Shown: positions 12,752 to 25,860, counted from the first letter of the stretch. The stretch is DNA of 64,000 nt from Laguncularia racemosa (GCA_037954665.1 JBBMOL010000038.1:744001-808000), one strand, 5' to 3'. Notes: generated from the sequence alone by a model not told the origin. Numbers and translations are program-made.

Positions 12752-13440
12752 ATTTATCTCAAGAGCAGAAAGACCAATTACTTACAGTCTTGAGAGCACA
12801 CAAGCGAGTCATCGCTTGGAAAATATCTGATATAAAAGGTATCAACCCCTCCTTTTGTACTCACAAAATTTTATTAGAAGAAGGATTTAAGACTCTAGTG
12901 CAACCACAAAGATGGCTAAATACTAATATGAAGGAGGTGGTTAAGAAGGAGGTGATCAAGCTTCTTGATGTTGGACTCATTTACCCTATATCTGATAGCA
13001 TTTGGGTTAGTCCAACGCAAGTGGTGTTGGAGAAGGGAGGGATTACGATTGTCCCTAATGAAAAGAGTGAGCTCATTCCCATGCGGACCATCACTAGGTG
13101 GCAGGTGTGCATTGACTATCGGAAATTGAATGACACTACTCGAAAAGATCACTTTCCTCTCCCTTTCGTTGATCAAATGTTGGAAAGGTTAGCTGGACAC
13201 ATGTATTATTGCTACTTGCATGGGATATCCAGCTATTTTTAGATACCTATTGCTCTGGAGGATCAGGAGAAAACCACTTTCACATGCCCTTACAACACAT
13301 ATGACTATAGGAGGATGTTGTTTGGGTTATGTAATGCATCAGCTACATTTCAGTGGTGTATGTTGGCCATATTTGAAGATCTGGTGGAGAAAATCATGGA
13401 AGTCTTCAAGGAGGAATTGGATCTCCAACCGCTAGAGACT
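12752..13440 (+). pseudogene. Athila-like reverse transcriptase, truncated
   Basis: The frame from 12752 reads a gypsy RT N-terminal half: LLTVLRAHKRVIAWKISDIKG, WVSPTQVVLEKGG, VCIDYRKLND and PFVDQMLERLAG. After a stop at about 13240 the next frame gives FGLCNASATFQ and IFEDLVEKIMEVF. The sequence breaks before the YxDD catalytic box. RNase H and integrase are absent: an internal deletion joins RT directly to the 3' internal region. Confidence 0.8.
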
Positions 13441-14870
13441 TAGTTGAAGAACATGAAGAGTGTTAAGCCAATGACATTAAACAAGTGCGCTTCGTGGGAG
13501 GTAACCCATGTCTAACTTAGGTACATAGTGTTCCTTTTATTTTCTTTTTGTTATCATTATTTTAAGTCTATTATTTTTAGAAATTTGCAGATCATAAGGG
13601 GAGTTTCTAAGCTTATTTGAAGAGAGCGGGAGTAATTTCTAAGTGTAGGGAAGCACCAATGACAAGTAAGGAAGTTTGAATTTTAATGATTAAGTGCACC
13701 TGGATGATGCAGCACAAATGTTGGGTTCCCAACTCCAATGATGACATGCCATTACTTTTTTGCTCTTATACGCAGTCTTGAACTCTACATGCAATCGTCT
13801 ACATATAAAAACAGGGAAAGTTCTTAGTATCCTTTTCTTTCTACTATTTTTCATTTCATTTTTTTTCCTTTTTTCCTTTAATGTGCTTGATTTGGGAAGA
13901 CATTGGGGATAATGTCTTAAATAAGTGTGGGGAAAGGGTATATGGAATGAAAAAAATTAAGAAATTTGGATCCTGCTTTGCTTGTGTCATCTATGCACTG
14001 TCTTATTAAATTTTCCCTATTTACAAGTTTGCAATTGAGTTTAAATGTTGATCTTGAATCATTAAAAGGCGAGATCCTTGAAATTGTGCTCATAAAAGGC
14101 AGTGATTCTATGTTCCTTACCCGTCTATTGTTGGACTTAGTATATTTAGTTGGAATTTGAAGATGAAATCTAAGTAGGGTAATCTTACTTGCTATTTAAT
14201 TATTGATTCTGGAGTTGTGAAATAGATCAAAGTCCTTAGTTTAAAGTTAAATGGTTGTATTTTTAAGCTTATTGGTTAATATATTTACCTTTCAAAAACT
14301 TTGAGAGCTCTTCTAACTTTTCGTGAAAGGTGCATATGAAGTCTATCACTTGGTGATTCCTCTTAAGTAATCTCTTCAAAAATTAATTAATTAATGCGTT
14401 AATTGAGTAATAATGTAAAAAGCTTAATCAGTATGGGCGGGCTTTGGTCCCTCAGAAGAGCGAAGTCTGACTCTGCTGCTGACTAGTCAATCAATTAGAG
14501 AAATAATAAGCCACTACTCCAATGACTTAGGTTCTTTAAGTTAAAAGTATCTTTATGAATCCTTAAAGTTAGGATAACGAAGGTTCGATGGGGTCCCTTT
14601 AAAACTCGGTCACCTAAGGTCATCTGGCTTGGGATCGGCCAACCGATGATATTATAATAACAAGAAGGGATACAAAAAGGGCAAAGTTTAGTAGGTCTTA
14701 TAACTTGAATAATTAAGTCCATAGGGACACTTTTAATTGAGGGGATAATGTCTGTTAACTTGGGTGATGAGCCCAAGATTATTGGCTGAACATTCGTTAC
14801 ATGGGTTGTAAGATCTTAAATAACTGAAATTAATATATATATTAATTTAAGCTTTCTAAGAATCGTTGGA
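13441..14870 (+). mobile_element. 3' internal non-coding region of the Athila-like element
   Basis: Begins with AACAAGTGCGCTTCGTGGGAGGTAACCC (13479-13506), a phrase typical of the region after integrase in Athila/Tat elements, and includes ATTGGGGATAATG...AAGTGTGGGGAAAGGG at about 13904-13937, also typical. No protein is recognisable. Right at its end, 14828-14847 is a perfect TA-rich palindrome next to the first pararetrovirus sequence. Confidence 0.55.
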
Positions 14871-15658
14871 GATGATTAAAAAATCATCTACTAATGTTCA
14901 TGTTACTGAGGTGGCGTCTTCTTCGAAGGCATTAGTCCCTCAAAATAATTTTCAAAAATGGTATGTGAAAGGAATTTTCAAGTATGTCTTCTCTGTAGAG
15001 AAAAAGGGATGCATGAAAAGGATCCTTTCGATTTTGCCAGGAAAATATTTCCTGAAAATGTTTTTTATATTCCATATGATTCTCTGAAAAATATGGATTA
15101 TTATGAAAAAATCTTGGTTGAAACAGGTTCTGTTTCAATTAAGAATTTTCAAAACAATGGAGTAATTTCTTACTCAACTGCCAAAATACACAAGGTCATT
15201 AACTTGTGTGATTGGCCTAGCAAACCATATGTAAACCAGAAGCTCAGCTTTAATCTGCTGAGACCTCTGGAACCCCACCTAGCTTCTTATAATTATTTTG
15301 ATTATAAGCAAGCTTGGTTTAATGTTTTCCTTCGAATGAATCAAAAAAGGTCACACACATGGCTGATCTTTTTTGATAAATGTTCTTCAAAAAATCTGCC
15401 CAACTGGTTTACACACTGGTGAGATGAGTATGGGGCAATTGAAGAAATTGTCCATGAGAATGCCAGGAAATGATACCATCTTTTCCTAAAAACTTATGAG
15501 CCCGATAGCCATGAGTACATGTTCAACAAGACCATGTTATACTATATACATATAGGTATATCATGGGTAATGACTTGGTTCTTCGATTACAAACCTGACT
15601 GATGCACCGAGACACTAGTCCTCTCCAGGAGATTCAAGGTCAAATGGTGGGACGGTTT
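14871..15658 (+). pseudogene. Pararetrovirus copy A: ORF2 fragment
   Basis: Matches the middle of ORF2 in copies B and D (from MIKKSSTNVHV to the RRFKVKWWDG block). It has an in-frame TGA at about 15470 that B and D share, plus private stops and an inserted AA pair near 15001. It ends inside ORF2 at GGTGGGAC and jumps to intergenic sequence (CTTTTCCACC) about 0.5 kb further on in the unit, with short shared bases at the join. Confidence 0.8.
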
Positions 15659-15689
15659 TGCACTTTTCCACCAAAAAAATCATCTCCCT

Positions 15690-16138
15690 GCACGTTAACT
15701 AACTAGTCAATAGCTAGTGTTAGAGATGAATAAATTAGAACAGAATAAACATTAAGTACAGATATGCCATAGATAGATAATCAGAGTAAATAAATTGTGG
15801 AAAAATTAAAAATATCTAAGTACATGGCGTTGTCTTTCAAGTCACACGAAATACTAGCGAGGGGTATTTCCTTAGCGCTAGTAGCCCGCAGCGACTTGTT
15901 TCCAGCCGATATACTTAAATATTATTAACACCAATTAAGTAGTAGATAAATAACTCTCTAAAGGCAGTTCAACCAGCCTTGGAGAGGAAATATAAATTGC
16001 AGTAAGTAAATTGTAAAAGAACTTTACCACCACAGGCGGCAGAGCCAAGACTAGTGGGGTGTCGTTCTTTCAAAGAAATAAGTAAATAAACAAATATTTA
16101 CTTCATTAATCCTTAAAATTAAGGAACATTACAACATT
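15690..16138 (-). repeat. Pararetrovirus intergenic-region fragment, inverted
   Basis: Reverse-complement copy of the intergenic/leader segment seen at 33560-33997 in copy D. It contains only one copy of the 68 bp repeat that is doubled in B and D. It joins directly to the end of fragment A in opposite orientation. Confidence 0.8.
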
Positions 16139-16340
16139 AGTTCAGGCGTAATTACCACGTTAGTATTTAAACCCTTAGTGTTTAAAGTGGGAATAATACT
16201 GTGCGTGGGGTGATATAAGCTTGAGAACCGGAAATTGTAGGATTAGCCTTTTTAGGACTAACCTGAACATTTTTTAGGATCATCAAGAAGGTCAGTTGAT
16301 CTATCCACATACGAGACCACAAGACCGGCTAGGGGGCACT
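16139..16340. other. Mosaic of short pararetrovirus pieces
   Basis: Within about 200 bp the sequence changes source several times: a piece of ORF2 (TTCAGGCGTAATTACC, as near 18742), a piece of leader (GGGGTGATATAAGCTTGAG, as near 25987), pieces of the ORF1 region after the movement protein (TAGGATTAGCCTTTTTAGG and the 'tcaagaaggtcagttgatct' stretch, also seen near 27043), then leader again. This is how end-joined fragments or recombinant viral DNA would look. Confidence 0.75.
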
Positions 16341-17596
16341 CTCGGAAGAGTGGTACCAGTTGCTAAGACTAGGGTTTATGGCTACCTAGCTTAACTAACT
16401 AGTTAATAGCTAGTGTTAGAGATGAATAAATTAGAACAGAATAAACATTAAGTACAGATATGCCATAGATAAATAATCAGAGTAAATAAATTACGGAAAA
16501 ATTAAAAATATCTAAGTACGTGGCGTTGTCTTTTAAGTCACACGAAATACCAGCCAGGGGTATTTCCTTAGCGCCAGTAGCTCGCAGCGACTTGTTTCCA
16601 GCCAATATACTTAAATATTATTAACACTAATTAAGTGGTAGATAAATAACTCTCTAAAGGCGGTTAAACCAGCCATGGAGAGGAAATATAAACTGCAGTA
16701 AGTAATAGATAAATAACTCTAAAGGCGGTTGAACCAGCCGTGGAGAGGAAATATAAACTGCAGTAAGTAAATTGCAAAAGAACTTTACCACCACAGGCGG
16801 CAGAGCTAAGACTAGTGGGGTGTCGTTCTTTAAAAGAAATAAGTAAATAAACAAATATTTACTTCATTAATCCTTGAAATTAAGGAACATTACAACATTA
16901 GTTTGCAGATAGAAACAAACAATACATTAAAGAAGAAAGGGGTAAAGGAGTATGTACGAGAGAGATGGAGAGACAGAAAGGATGGAAGAAGATTAGTGAA
17001 GAGTTAGTAAGGACAGATAGGGATATACCTAAGTATGTCTGCGTACTTAGGGCCTATGGTTCATCAACCATAGTAGACAGACACCTGTTAGTGTTTGGGA
17101 GAGAGAGAGGATAGGAGTGTGTGGAAGAATCGACCGAACGTTGGTGGTCGGAGGTAGAGAAGAGAGGTTAGATGGAGAAGAAAGGAAGGTTAAGTGTGTT
17201 TGTCTTCAGAGGATTTAGGTTGCTATAAAAAAATCGATGCCTTCTAAATGAGATGGCCTCTTTCTTTTATAGACCTAATTTTTTCACTGTTTCTACAGTA
17301 AAGGTTCTTTTACTGTAGTGCACAGTACTTTGTCGGGAATATTACTGTTTCAACAGTAATTCCTAGAGGATTTTTTGGTGGAAAAGTGCCACCTGTCATT
17401 CAAACCGTAGATGACGGTTTATTCATTCCGGCTTTGGGGATGACCCCATGGGACATTGTTCTGTAGATTACGGGGATATATAGAATCATTATTTTGTATA
17501 AATACAGGGTAAATACAAAAAATAGTATAGTATCTAATAATGTACTTCATTCTACGTATCTTGTTACAAGTGTAACAAAATACTTACATTTTGACC
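16341..17596 (-). repeat. Pararetrovirus copy B: intergenic/leader region
   Basis: Reverse-strand equivalent of 32846-33997 plus the pre-primer leader. It contains two copies of the about 68 bp repeat (16636-16770), the two adjacent hairpins near 17027-17076, and a TATA box read on the minus strand at about 17263-17272 (CTATAAAAGA). The primer site itself is missing at the 16.3 kb end. Confidence 0.8.
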
Positions 17597-18961
17597 CTAC
17601 GAACTACCTAAGTTGATGCCGTAGCAGTCGTCTTCATTGCTCTAAAGTCCTCTAGATGTTGAAGCGGAAGAGGTCTCTTCATTAGTCCGCATCTCATCTT
17701 CAAACTTCTTCAATTGCGCTAGAGCAGTCTCCAAAACTTGCTTTATTTCGTCCGGATTTTGCGTCTTGGCCATATATGACATTAGGAAACCCCGATCATG
17801 TAGGAATGGGGTTTGTGCGCCGCCTTGGGCAAGGTGTTTTTGTTTAGTCAGCCATTTGTCGATTGCTGACTTTGTCACCTTATCCCACATTTTGAAACCA
17901 TCCCACCATTTGACCTTGAATCTCCTGGAGAGGACCGGTGTCTCGAAGCATTGGTCAGGTTTGTAACTGAAGAACCACATCATTACCCATGATATACCTA
18001 TATGCATATAGTATAACATGGTCTTGTTGAACATGTACTCATGGCCATCAGGCTCATAAGCTTTTAGGAAAAGATGGTATCATTTCATGGCATTCTCATG
18101 GACAATTTCTTCAATTGCCCCATACTCATCCCACCAGTGTGCAAACCAGTTGGGCAAATTTTTTGAAGAACATTTATAAAAAAAAAAAAAGATCAGCCAT
18201 GTGTGTGACCTTTTCTGATTCATTTGAAGGAAAACATTAAACCAAGCTTGCTTATAATCAAAATAATTATAAGTAGCTAGGTGGGGTTCCAGAGGTCTTA
18301 ACGGATTAAAGCCGAGCTTCTTGTTTACATATGGCTTGCCAGGCCAATCACACAGGTTAATGACCTTATGTATTTTGGCAATTGAGTAAGAAATTACTCC
18401 ATTGTTTTGAAAATGCTTAATTGAAACAGAACCTATTTCAACCAAGATTTTTTCATAATAATCCATATTTTTCAGAGAATCATATGGAATATAAAAAACA
18501 TTTTCAAGAAATATTTTCCTGGAAAAATCGAAAGGATCCTTTTCATGCATCCCTTTCTCTACAGAGAAGACATACTTGAAAATTCCTTTCACATACCATT
18601 TTTGAAAATTATTTTGAGGGACTAATGCCTTCGAAGAAGATGCCACCTTAGTAACATGAACATTAGTAGATGATTTTTTAATCATCTTATTATGGTCTTT
18701 TACAGGAGACCTTGAACCTAAAGCATTGGTAATAACCTTAATGAGTTCAGGCGTAATTACCACATTAGTGTTTAAACTCACATTTCCCTCTTTGGGTTGT
18801 CTGGTCATTGGTTTAGATGAGGCAGTTGATTCTTCATCACGTTCTTTGATCACCAGAGGTGCATTGGGTTTTGGAGCCATAGCAGCAAGCCACGATCGGA
18901 CATTTGTGAGTCCCTTACGGGGGACTTCTTTCTCCTTTCCCTTTCCCTGTTTAGGAGGCAT
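17597..18961 (-). pseudogene. Pararetrovirus copy B: ORF2, unknown function
   Basis: Starts at the ATG at 18961, which overlaps the ORF1 stop by 11 nt, as in copy D. The protein is basic at the N-terminus (PPKQGKGKEKEV), then has a conserved central block rich in aromatics (KWYVKGIFKYVFSVEKG, FYIPYDSLKNMDYYEKILVE, HLATYNYFDYKQAWFNVFL) and a C-terminal coiled-coil-like stretch. Stops: TGA at 18080 (shared with A and D) and TAG at 17642 (private). An A/T run at 18177-18190 adds residues in frame. Florendovirus ORF2 proteins have no established role. Confidence 0.75.
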
Positions 18962-21900
18962 CTCCCTGCAGGAATTCACGAGTCAGGAAATCAGGAAGAG
19001 AATTGGATGTTCCTTTGATATGTTGAATATCAAAATCAAAACAAGATAAAATAGCTTGCCATCCGGCAAAAATCTATTTTGAAGCTAAATTGTGAACATC
19101 TTTCTCTAAAACATTTTTAGCTGCAGAGCAGTCAATTCTTAAAAGAAATTTTTGGTTTAACAAATCTCCTTGGAATTTAGAAATTGTTAAAACAATAGCC
19201 AAAATTTCCTTTTCAATTGTTGAATAATTAAGTTAACATTGGTTCCAGTGTTTAGACACATACTGGACAACATTTTCATTGCCATTAAAGGACTTTTGTT
19301 TGAGGATTCCACCAAATCCTATGTCAGATGCATCGGTCTCTACAATCTTGGGTAGGGATGGATCTGTTAAATGGATGCAAGGGATTTCCTTAATCCTTTG
19401 CTTGATTTGCCTGACAACTTCTGTATGTTCGTCAGACCATTCTGGTGGATTTTTCTTAAGCATATTATGTAGAGGCTTACATAAAACATTGAGATTCCTA
19501 AAGAAATCTGCTACATAATTTAAACTTCCTAAGATCGTAGGAGTTGGGTTTTATCCAAGATTCTATCAGGGAACTTAGAAGCAAATTCTGTGGATCTCTG
19601 AATTGGGGTAATTGTTCCATTGTGAATATCAAATCTTAAGAACCTAATTCTGGTTTGGAATAGGGATATCTTAGAAGGTGATACTATTAAACCATTACGT
19701 CTGACTTTCTGGATGAAAGCCCTAACATGTCTGAGATGTTGATCTATGTTTGGTGAGAAGACCAACACATCATCGATGTTGATGATTACGAAATCTAAAT
19801 CACTAAAGATTTCGTTCATTATTCTCTGAAATTCAGAGAGTGCATTCTTTAATCCAAAAGGCATGACATTCCATTCATATTGTCCAAAAGGGACAGTGAA
19901 TGCCATTTTGTACCTATCGGATTCCTTAATCTGAATTTTCCAAAATCCAGATTTCATATCGAACTTGGAGAATACTTTGGCATTATGTATTCTACCAAGC
20001 AAATCTTTCTTATTAGGTATGGGATACCTAATCCATTTAAGAACATTGTTAAGAGGTTTATATTTAATTACCAGTCTTGGTATACCTCTTTCAATTTCTG
20101 CATTTTTTTTAATGTAAAAAGTAAAGCAGCTCCAAGGTGACTTGGATTTGCGAATAAGCTTTTTAGCTAACAGGTCATTGATTTCTTTCTTGCAATGTTG
20201 TAAAACACTGTTGTTCATTTGCGAAGGTCTTGCCTTCGTAGGTATATTTTTCTCATCGAAATTACCTTCATAAGGTAATCGGACTGAATGGGATTTCCTA
20301 TCCCAGAAAGCATTGGGTAAAGTGGAATAGATGGTGTTTCTAATCTCACTTTCTAATTTTGAAATCCTTTCCTTAGCAGGATTTCTTTTGATTTGGTCTT
20401 CAATTCTGTGAAGCTCCAAATCATCACTTAAGAAGGATAGTTGGTCCTCCTTGGCTTTAATCAAACAGTTTAACTTAGAAACTGAGTTCTGTTTGAGCAT
20501 ATCTATCATTTTTGTTTTAGGTTTTGAAACAAAGTTAAAACAGATAACTTGTCCGAGATAATTTGTTTCAATCCCATCATTGGTAACCTGGAAAGGTTGG
20601 ATTAAGTTGATAAAGGGTATTCCTAAGATGACATTCTGCTTCAAATTTTTAACTAAAATGAAGCTGGTATTGTAGGAAACATTATCTTTAACAACTTTGG
20701 CATTGGGTAACTTGAAACTAATGTTTAATTTGTTACCAGAAGCAGAGCTCAGAGATTGAGTTGTTTTTTCAAAATATTTTGTGGGAATTAATCCCTCTCT
20801 GATGCAATTCAAATCTGCGCCAGTATCAAATAGGGCAGTAGTTTCTAAGATAAATTATTCATTCATCTTAATGGTAATCGGAATTACCCATTTCCTAGTA
20901 GTGACTTCTACTAGTTGCATTAAGTATTCTAGATTGACTTCTTTTCCAGATACTTCATTGGTTTCAGAAGAACTTCCATATTCAGCTTCTTCATCTAAAT
21001 ACTTCGTTCTGGACATTTTGAATTCAAAGAATTCTTGCTGCAACTTATGTTGCATCAATTTCAATTCTTTGATTTCTTCTTTTTGGGAATTGATTTCTCT
21101 TTGAAGATCACTAAGCATTACTGGCTTATGACCTTTGGATTTGCCTCACTTAAGGACTTCATTTAGATTGTAAGTTAAATTGTTAGAAATTGAAGAAGTA
21201 GGTTTGGCTCCTTCTAACCATCTCAATTTCTGGGAATCTGACATTGAATCTAACTTAAGGAGAAATTCTTCTTCTTCCTTAGTTAGGACATTGATTGAAT
21301 CTTCCTCTGAGGATGATTTAAGATCATTACATTGGAGTCCTTCTTCTCCTGATGAAGAAGGTTCTGAAGAAGAATATCCTTTGAAGATTTCGAAGATTTC
21401 TTCTAGGTGTTGTTTATCTAGATCGAGAGAATTGAGTTTTTTTCCCGATCTTACATTTGTCAGCTGTGTGGCCAAATTTCCTACACAGATAACACCTAAT
21501 TGCCTTAAAAGGTTTCTTATTCTTTTTAGAATAATTCCTTTTAGGTTTCTCATTGTCAGATTGTTTATGAGATTTTTTAGAAAATTTCTTCTTTTTCTTA
21601 GAAGATTTTTTCTTAATTTTCTTTTTACAATCTGTGCATTTAGAATTGTCAAAGACAAAGGATGGATCATACTGCTGACAAAATTCTCCAAGGCTTTGCC
21701 TTTTCATTTCTTTTTCTTTTCTTAGTTGCTTATGCAACCGAATTGCGTTACACATTTGAGTTCCTATCTTATAGACATAAGACGTTAACTCTCCATATGA
21801 TAAATTGTTGTAAGGAATTTCTCCATTAAATTCCTCACGAATTTTGGTTCTAACCTGTTCACCTATGAGGTTTGGTAAACCAGCTAGAAATTTTTCTTTC

Positions 21901-24294
21901 CAGAAGGGTTGATTGCAATCATCTCGCATCAATACCCTTTGGAGAAATATGTCTTTGTATTGCGGAATTCGCCCAAAGACTTGTATTTTATATTGGATAG
22001 AAGATCCAAGTTCTTATCACGAATGTGAGAAGGATCTCCTATGAAATGTTGACTAATACAAAACATTAATGTGTTAATAACATCTTGAATTGGTTCATTT
22101 TGTTCATTAAGTATTTTAACTCCAAATTCATTTTTCTTTACTGAAGTTAAAATATTCATTCGATGTTCTTCAGTGAGATAATTACCCCACCATCCTTTTG
22201 ATTGTCCAGTGAATTCGGAAATTAAAAGTACACCAATTTGAAAATCAGATATGCTCTGAATACTTCTGTTAGTATTTGCAAGCATAATCATCTGATTTAG
22301 AACATTAAGAATCATTTGTTCTGAGGCTCCATCTATGTTCCATTCATAGGTGGTTCCTGCAGAATATTTGTTTCGATAATTACTTGGCTTTTCCTCGAAC
22401 ATAATATCAGGAGGTGATGCTCGCTGATAATATAATTTTTGAGGTTCTTTCCAAGTAATTTTATTGACTTTTAAATCATTAGAATTAACAAGACTTAAGT
22501 CTTCTGATAAATCATCTGGATTAGAATCATTATTTTTACTTAAAACATTAATTTTTTCAGATGGAGTGTCTTCAATAATTAGATTCCTAAATTTAGGAGT
22601 ATCTAATTTCAAAGATTCCACCGATTCCATTTTCATTTTTCCTTTTAATGATTTCTTCCTATCTTGTATTGCTTGAAGAAATTCATTACTAGGATTGGTC
22701 ATTTCGAAAGGTTTGAAAAGTGGTTTCTTTTCAACCTTGACATTTTCATTGTTATTAACTTGAGGTTTACTAATTACATCTTCAATTCTGTTAAGTTGTT
22801 GACCTATTGTGTGAAGATTTTTATTAGTAAAATTGTTTTGGTCAATTATTTTCTTAATACCAGTTCCCTCATATTCATCTGCAATTTTAAAGGGAGCTAG
22901 TTTAATTTCGGTTTCTCTATGAGAATACCGGATATTGCTAAGCGGTGGATGAGTAGACTCAAATACGTTGCCATCACTTAGTCTCCATTGTACAGTTTTA
23001 TTAATTGTATTAATCGCTTTAGGTTTCAAGTAATATTCTTCTAACCAATCGAAGAATAAAATTTGATAACCAATTTCTTCCATAAAATTATAATATTCAT
23101 TTTTAATTTGTATTTTAAACTTATCAAAAGTTTTAAAATACCATTATCTTTTCTTCTTATTTTTAGAAGAATTGAAATCATTGTTTAGAAATAACCTATC
23201 TGGCTCGAAGGGTTTTTCTATGACATTAAGCTCAGAATCTCCTAATTCTGAAGTAGTGGGTTCTTCCCATTCTGGGTCATTGTGATAAATTGGTTGAGTT
23301 AACCCTGAAGGTTTGTTAACTAAACCAGGAATTGTAGGATTAGCCTTTTTAGGACTAACTTGAACATTTTTTAGTTCATCAATCTTGGACAGATCAACTG
23401 ACCTTCTTGATAATCCTAAGGACATTGAACTTCTAGGATTCTCGAAAGATCTCCTAGAGAATTGAAGAGTTACCTCACCATCTGGATGTTGAACAACATT
23501 AGATGGCTCGACATCATTGAAAGATTTCTGGGGAATAGGGTTTTCTATTTTCCAGTGATCAGGCAAGCTTACCTGATCCCATTTGATTATCCTAGGGATA
23601 TTCACATTAGATCTGGTTAGATCTATTTGAATTAGAAGCGTTTGACCTTTTTGTCAATTTTGTACGCTTTTGATCTGAAATCTGTTTTCATTAATTTGAA
23701 ATAGATTCGATATATGACTGCCATAGGCAGTGCACTTTGAATCATTTTATAATTGTGGGTCTTAATTTGTAGGACTAAGGATTTCATTATGGTTTGATCC
23801 CTAAGACCTAGAGTAAAATTTGGATGACATTCAAACTGGATAGGACCAGTACTGAGACTGGTTTCAATGGATGCATGGATCGATCTTTCATATTTCAGTT
23901 CTCTAGCATCCCTAAGGACCATTAGGACAGAGGTATCTAATCTTAGTTTCGTAATGGGTTTTGCTCCTACCTGGATTAGACCTATGTGCATGTAATTCCA
24001 TTCTTGACCATATTTTTGAATGGAACTACGGTTTAAGAGTTCAATTGTTGTCAATCCATCAGAGACGGGTATGTCTCTCTCTTCTGTGGATACGACATAG
24101 TCATTTTTGCTAAAGATTTTCCATTTGGCCATTTGGTAAATTTGGTCATAAGATAATTTTGGAATTTTCCAATTATCTATGGCTTCATTGAAATCTCTTA
24201 ATCTAATTTCATCTCTATTGTTTATATCCAGACCCTCGAGTTCCACTTCTGGAACCGAGCTAGAGGACGAAATAGTTTTTCTAAATAAATTCAT
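18951..24294 (-). pseudogene. Pararetrovirus copy B: ORF1 polyprotein, broken
   Basis: Read from 24294 down. A 30K-type movement protein (24294-23632) with the GPIQFECHPNFTLGLRDQ and LALPMAVIYRIYFKL-like blocks; a linker (23605-23144); capsid region (23083-21414) ending in a CCHC knuckle (CYLCRKFGHTADKC); an acidic serine-rich segment (about 21400-21146); aspartic protease with DTGADLNC near 20810; RT and RNase H (20812 to about 18951). The RT box reads NIDD instead of YIDD (AAC at 19778-19780). Breaks include a frame change after the movement protein, stops at 23144 and 20853, a base loss near 21962, the A7 run near 21438 and a frame change near 19530. Not functional. Confidence 0.85.
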
Positions 24295-24352
24295 TTTAAG
24301 TTAGAATTTGAAGAATTTATCTTAGAAACTACTGCCCTATTATCTTATAACT
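24295..24352 (+). other. Junction of copies B and C with a stray protease fragment
   Basis: Between the B start codon and the C capsid segment lies about 33 bp (24309-24341) copied from the region just before the protease active site (GAATTTATCTTAGAAACTAC), in + orientation. Fragment C ends at the same sequence at 25763, so both breakpoints fall at the same spot of the viral genome. Confidence 0.75.
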
Positions 24353-25763
24353 GATTTTCAAATTGCTGTACTTTTAATTTTCGGATTTACTGGACAATTA
24401 AAAGGATGGTGGGATAATTATCTCACTAAAGAACAGCGAATGAATATTTTAACTTCAGTAAAGAAAAATGAATTTGGAGTTAAAATACTTAATGAACAAA
24501 ATGAACCAATTCAAGATGTTGTTAACACATTAATGTTTTGTATTAGTCAACATTTCATAGGAGATCCTTCTCACATTCGTGATAAGAACCTGGATCTTCT
24601 ATCCAATATGAAATGCAATTCTTTGGGCGAATTCCGCCAATACAAAGACATATTTCTCCAAAGGGTATTGATGCGAGATGATTGCAATCAACCCTTCTGG
24701 AAAGAAAAATTTCTAGCTGGTTTACCAAACCTCATAGGTGAACAGGTTAGAACCAAAATTCGTGAGGAATTTAATGGAGAAATTCCTTACAACAATTTGT
24801 CATATGGAGAGTTAACGTCTTATGTCTATAAGATAGGAACTCAAATGTGTAACACAATTCGGTTGCATAAGCAACTAAGAAAAGAAAAAGAAATGAAAAG
24901 GCAAAGCCTTGGAGAATTCTGTCAGCAGTATGATCCATCCTTTGTCTTTGACAATTCTAAATGCACAGATTGTAAAAAGAAAATTAAGAAAAAATCTTCT
25001 AAGAAAAAGAAGAAATTTTCTAAAAAATCTCATAAACAATCTGACAATGAGAAACCTAAAAGGAATTATTCTAAAAAGAATAAGAAACCTTTTAAGGCAA
25101 TTAGGTGTTATCTGTGTAGGAAATTTGGCCACACAGCTGACAAATGTAAGATCGGGAAAAAAACTCAATTCTCTCGATCTAGATAAACAACACCAAGAAG
25201 AAATCTTCGAAGGATATTCTTCTTCAGAACCTTCTTTGTCAGGAGAAGAAGGACTCCAATGTAATGATCTTGAATCATCCTCAGAGGAAGATTCAATCAA
25301 TGTCCTAACTAAGGAAGAAGAAGAATTTCTCCTTAAGTTAGATTCAATGTCAGGTTCCCAGAAATTGAGATGGTTGGAAGGAGCCAAACCTACTTCTTCA
25401 ATTTCTAACAATTTAACTTACAATCTAAATGAAGTCCTTAACTGAGGCAAATCCAAAGGTCATAAGCTAGTAACGCTTAGTGATCTTCAAAGGGAAATCA
25501 ATTCCCAAAAAGAAGAAATCAAAGAATTGAAATTGATGCAACATAAGTTGCAGCAAGAATTCTTTGAATTCAAAATGTCCAGAACGAAGTATTCAGATGA
25601 AGAAGCTGAATATGGAAGTTCTTCTGAAACCAATGAAGTATCTGGAAAAAAAGTCAATTCGGAATACTTAATGCAACTAGTAGAAGTCACTACTAGGAAA
25701 TGGGTAATTCCGATTACCATTAAGATAAATGAAGAATTTATCTTAGAAACTACTGCCCTATTT
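24353..25763 (+). pseudogene. Pararetrovirus fragment C: capsid to protease edge
   Basis: Collinear with the capsid C-terminal half, zinc knuckle and acidic segment of ORF1 up to the residues just before the protease DTGA. It has the A7 run near 25157 that shifts frame after the knuckle and a TGA near 25441 that is shared with copy B but not with D. It ends abruptly where leader sequence of copy D begins. Confidence 0.85.
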
Positions 25764-25816
25764 GCAGATGTATAGTTAAGCTAGGTAGCCATAAACCCTG
25801 GTCTTAGCAACTGGTA

Positions 25817-25834
25817 CCACTCTTTCGAGAGTGG
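25817..25834 (+). promoter_or_regulatory. Hairpin with TTCG loop just before the primer site
   Basis: Perfect 7 bp stem CCACTCT/AGAGTGG closing a TTCG loop, 26 nt upstream of the primer site. The equivalent in the inverted copies (about 16336 and 35249) keeps a 6 bp stem with a TCCG loop. Conservation of the stem in several copies suggests a role in the viral RNA leader. Confidence 0.6.
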
Positions 25835-25860
25835 CCCCTAGTCAGCCTTGTGGTCTCGTA

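Noticed and set aside
21180..21725. Open frame of about 180 codons antisense to the capsid end, present in three pararetrovirus copies
   Set aside because: It mirrors Lys/Ser/Glu-rich codons of the real frame (AAA, GAA read as TTT, TTC) and looks like a Phe/Leu/Arg-rich artefact; its recurrence only reflects repeated copies.
25141..25170. A7 run after the zinc knuckle as a programmed frameshift site
   Set aside because: The register does not fit a canonical -1 slippery heptamer, the change needed is +1, and copy E with 6 As keeps the frame. A homopolymer indel is simpler.
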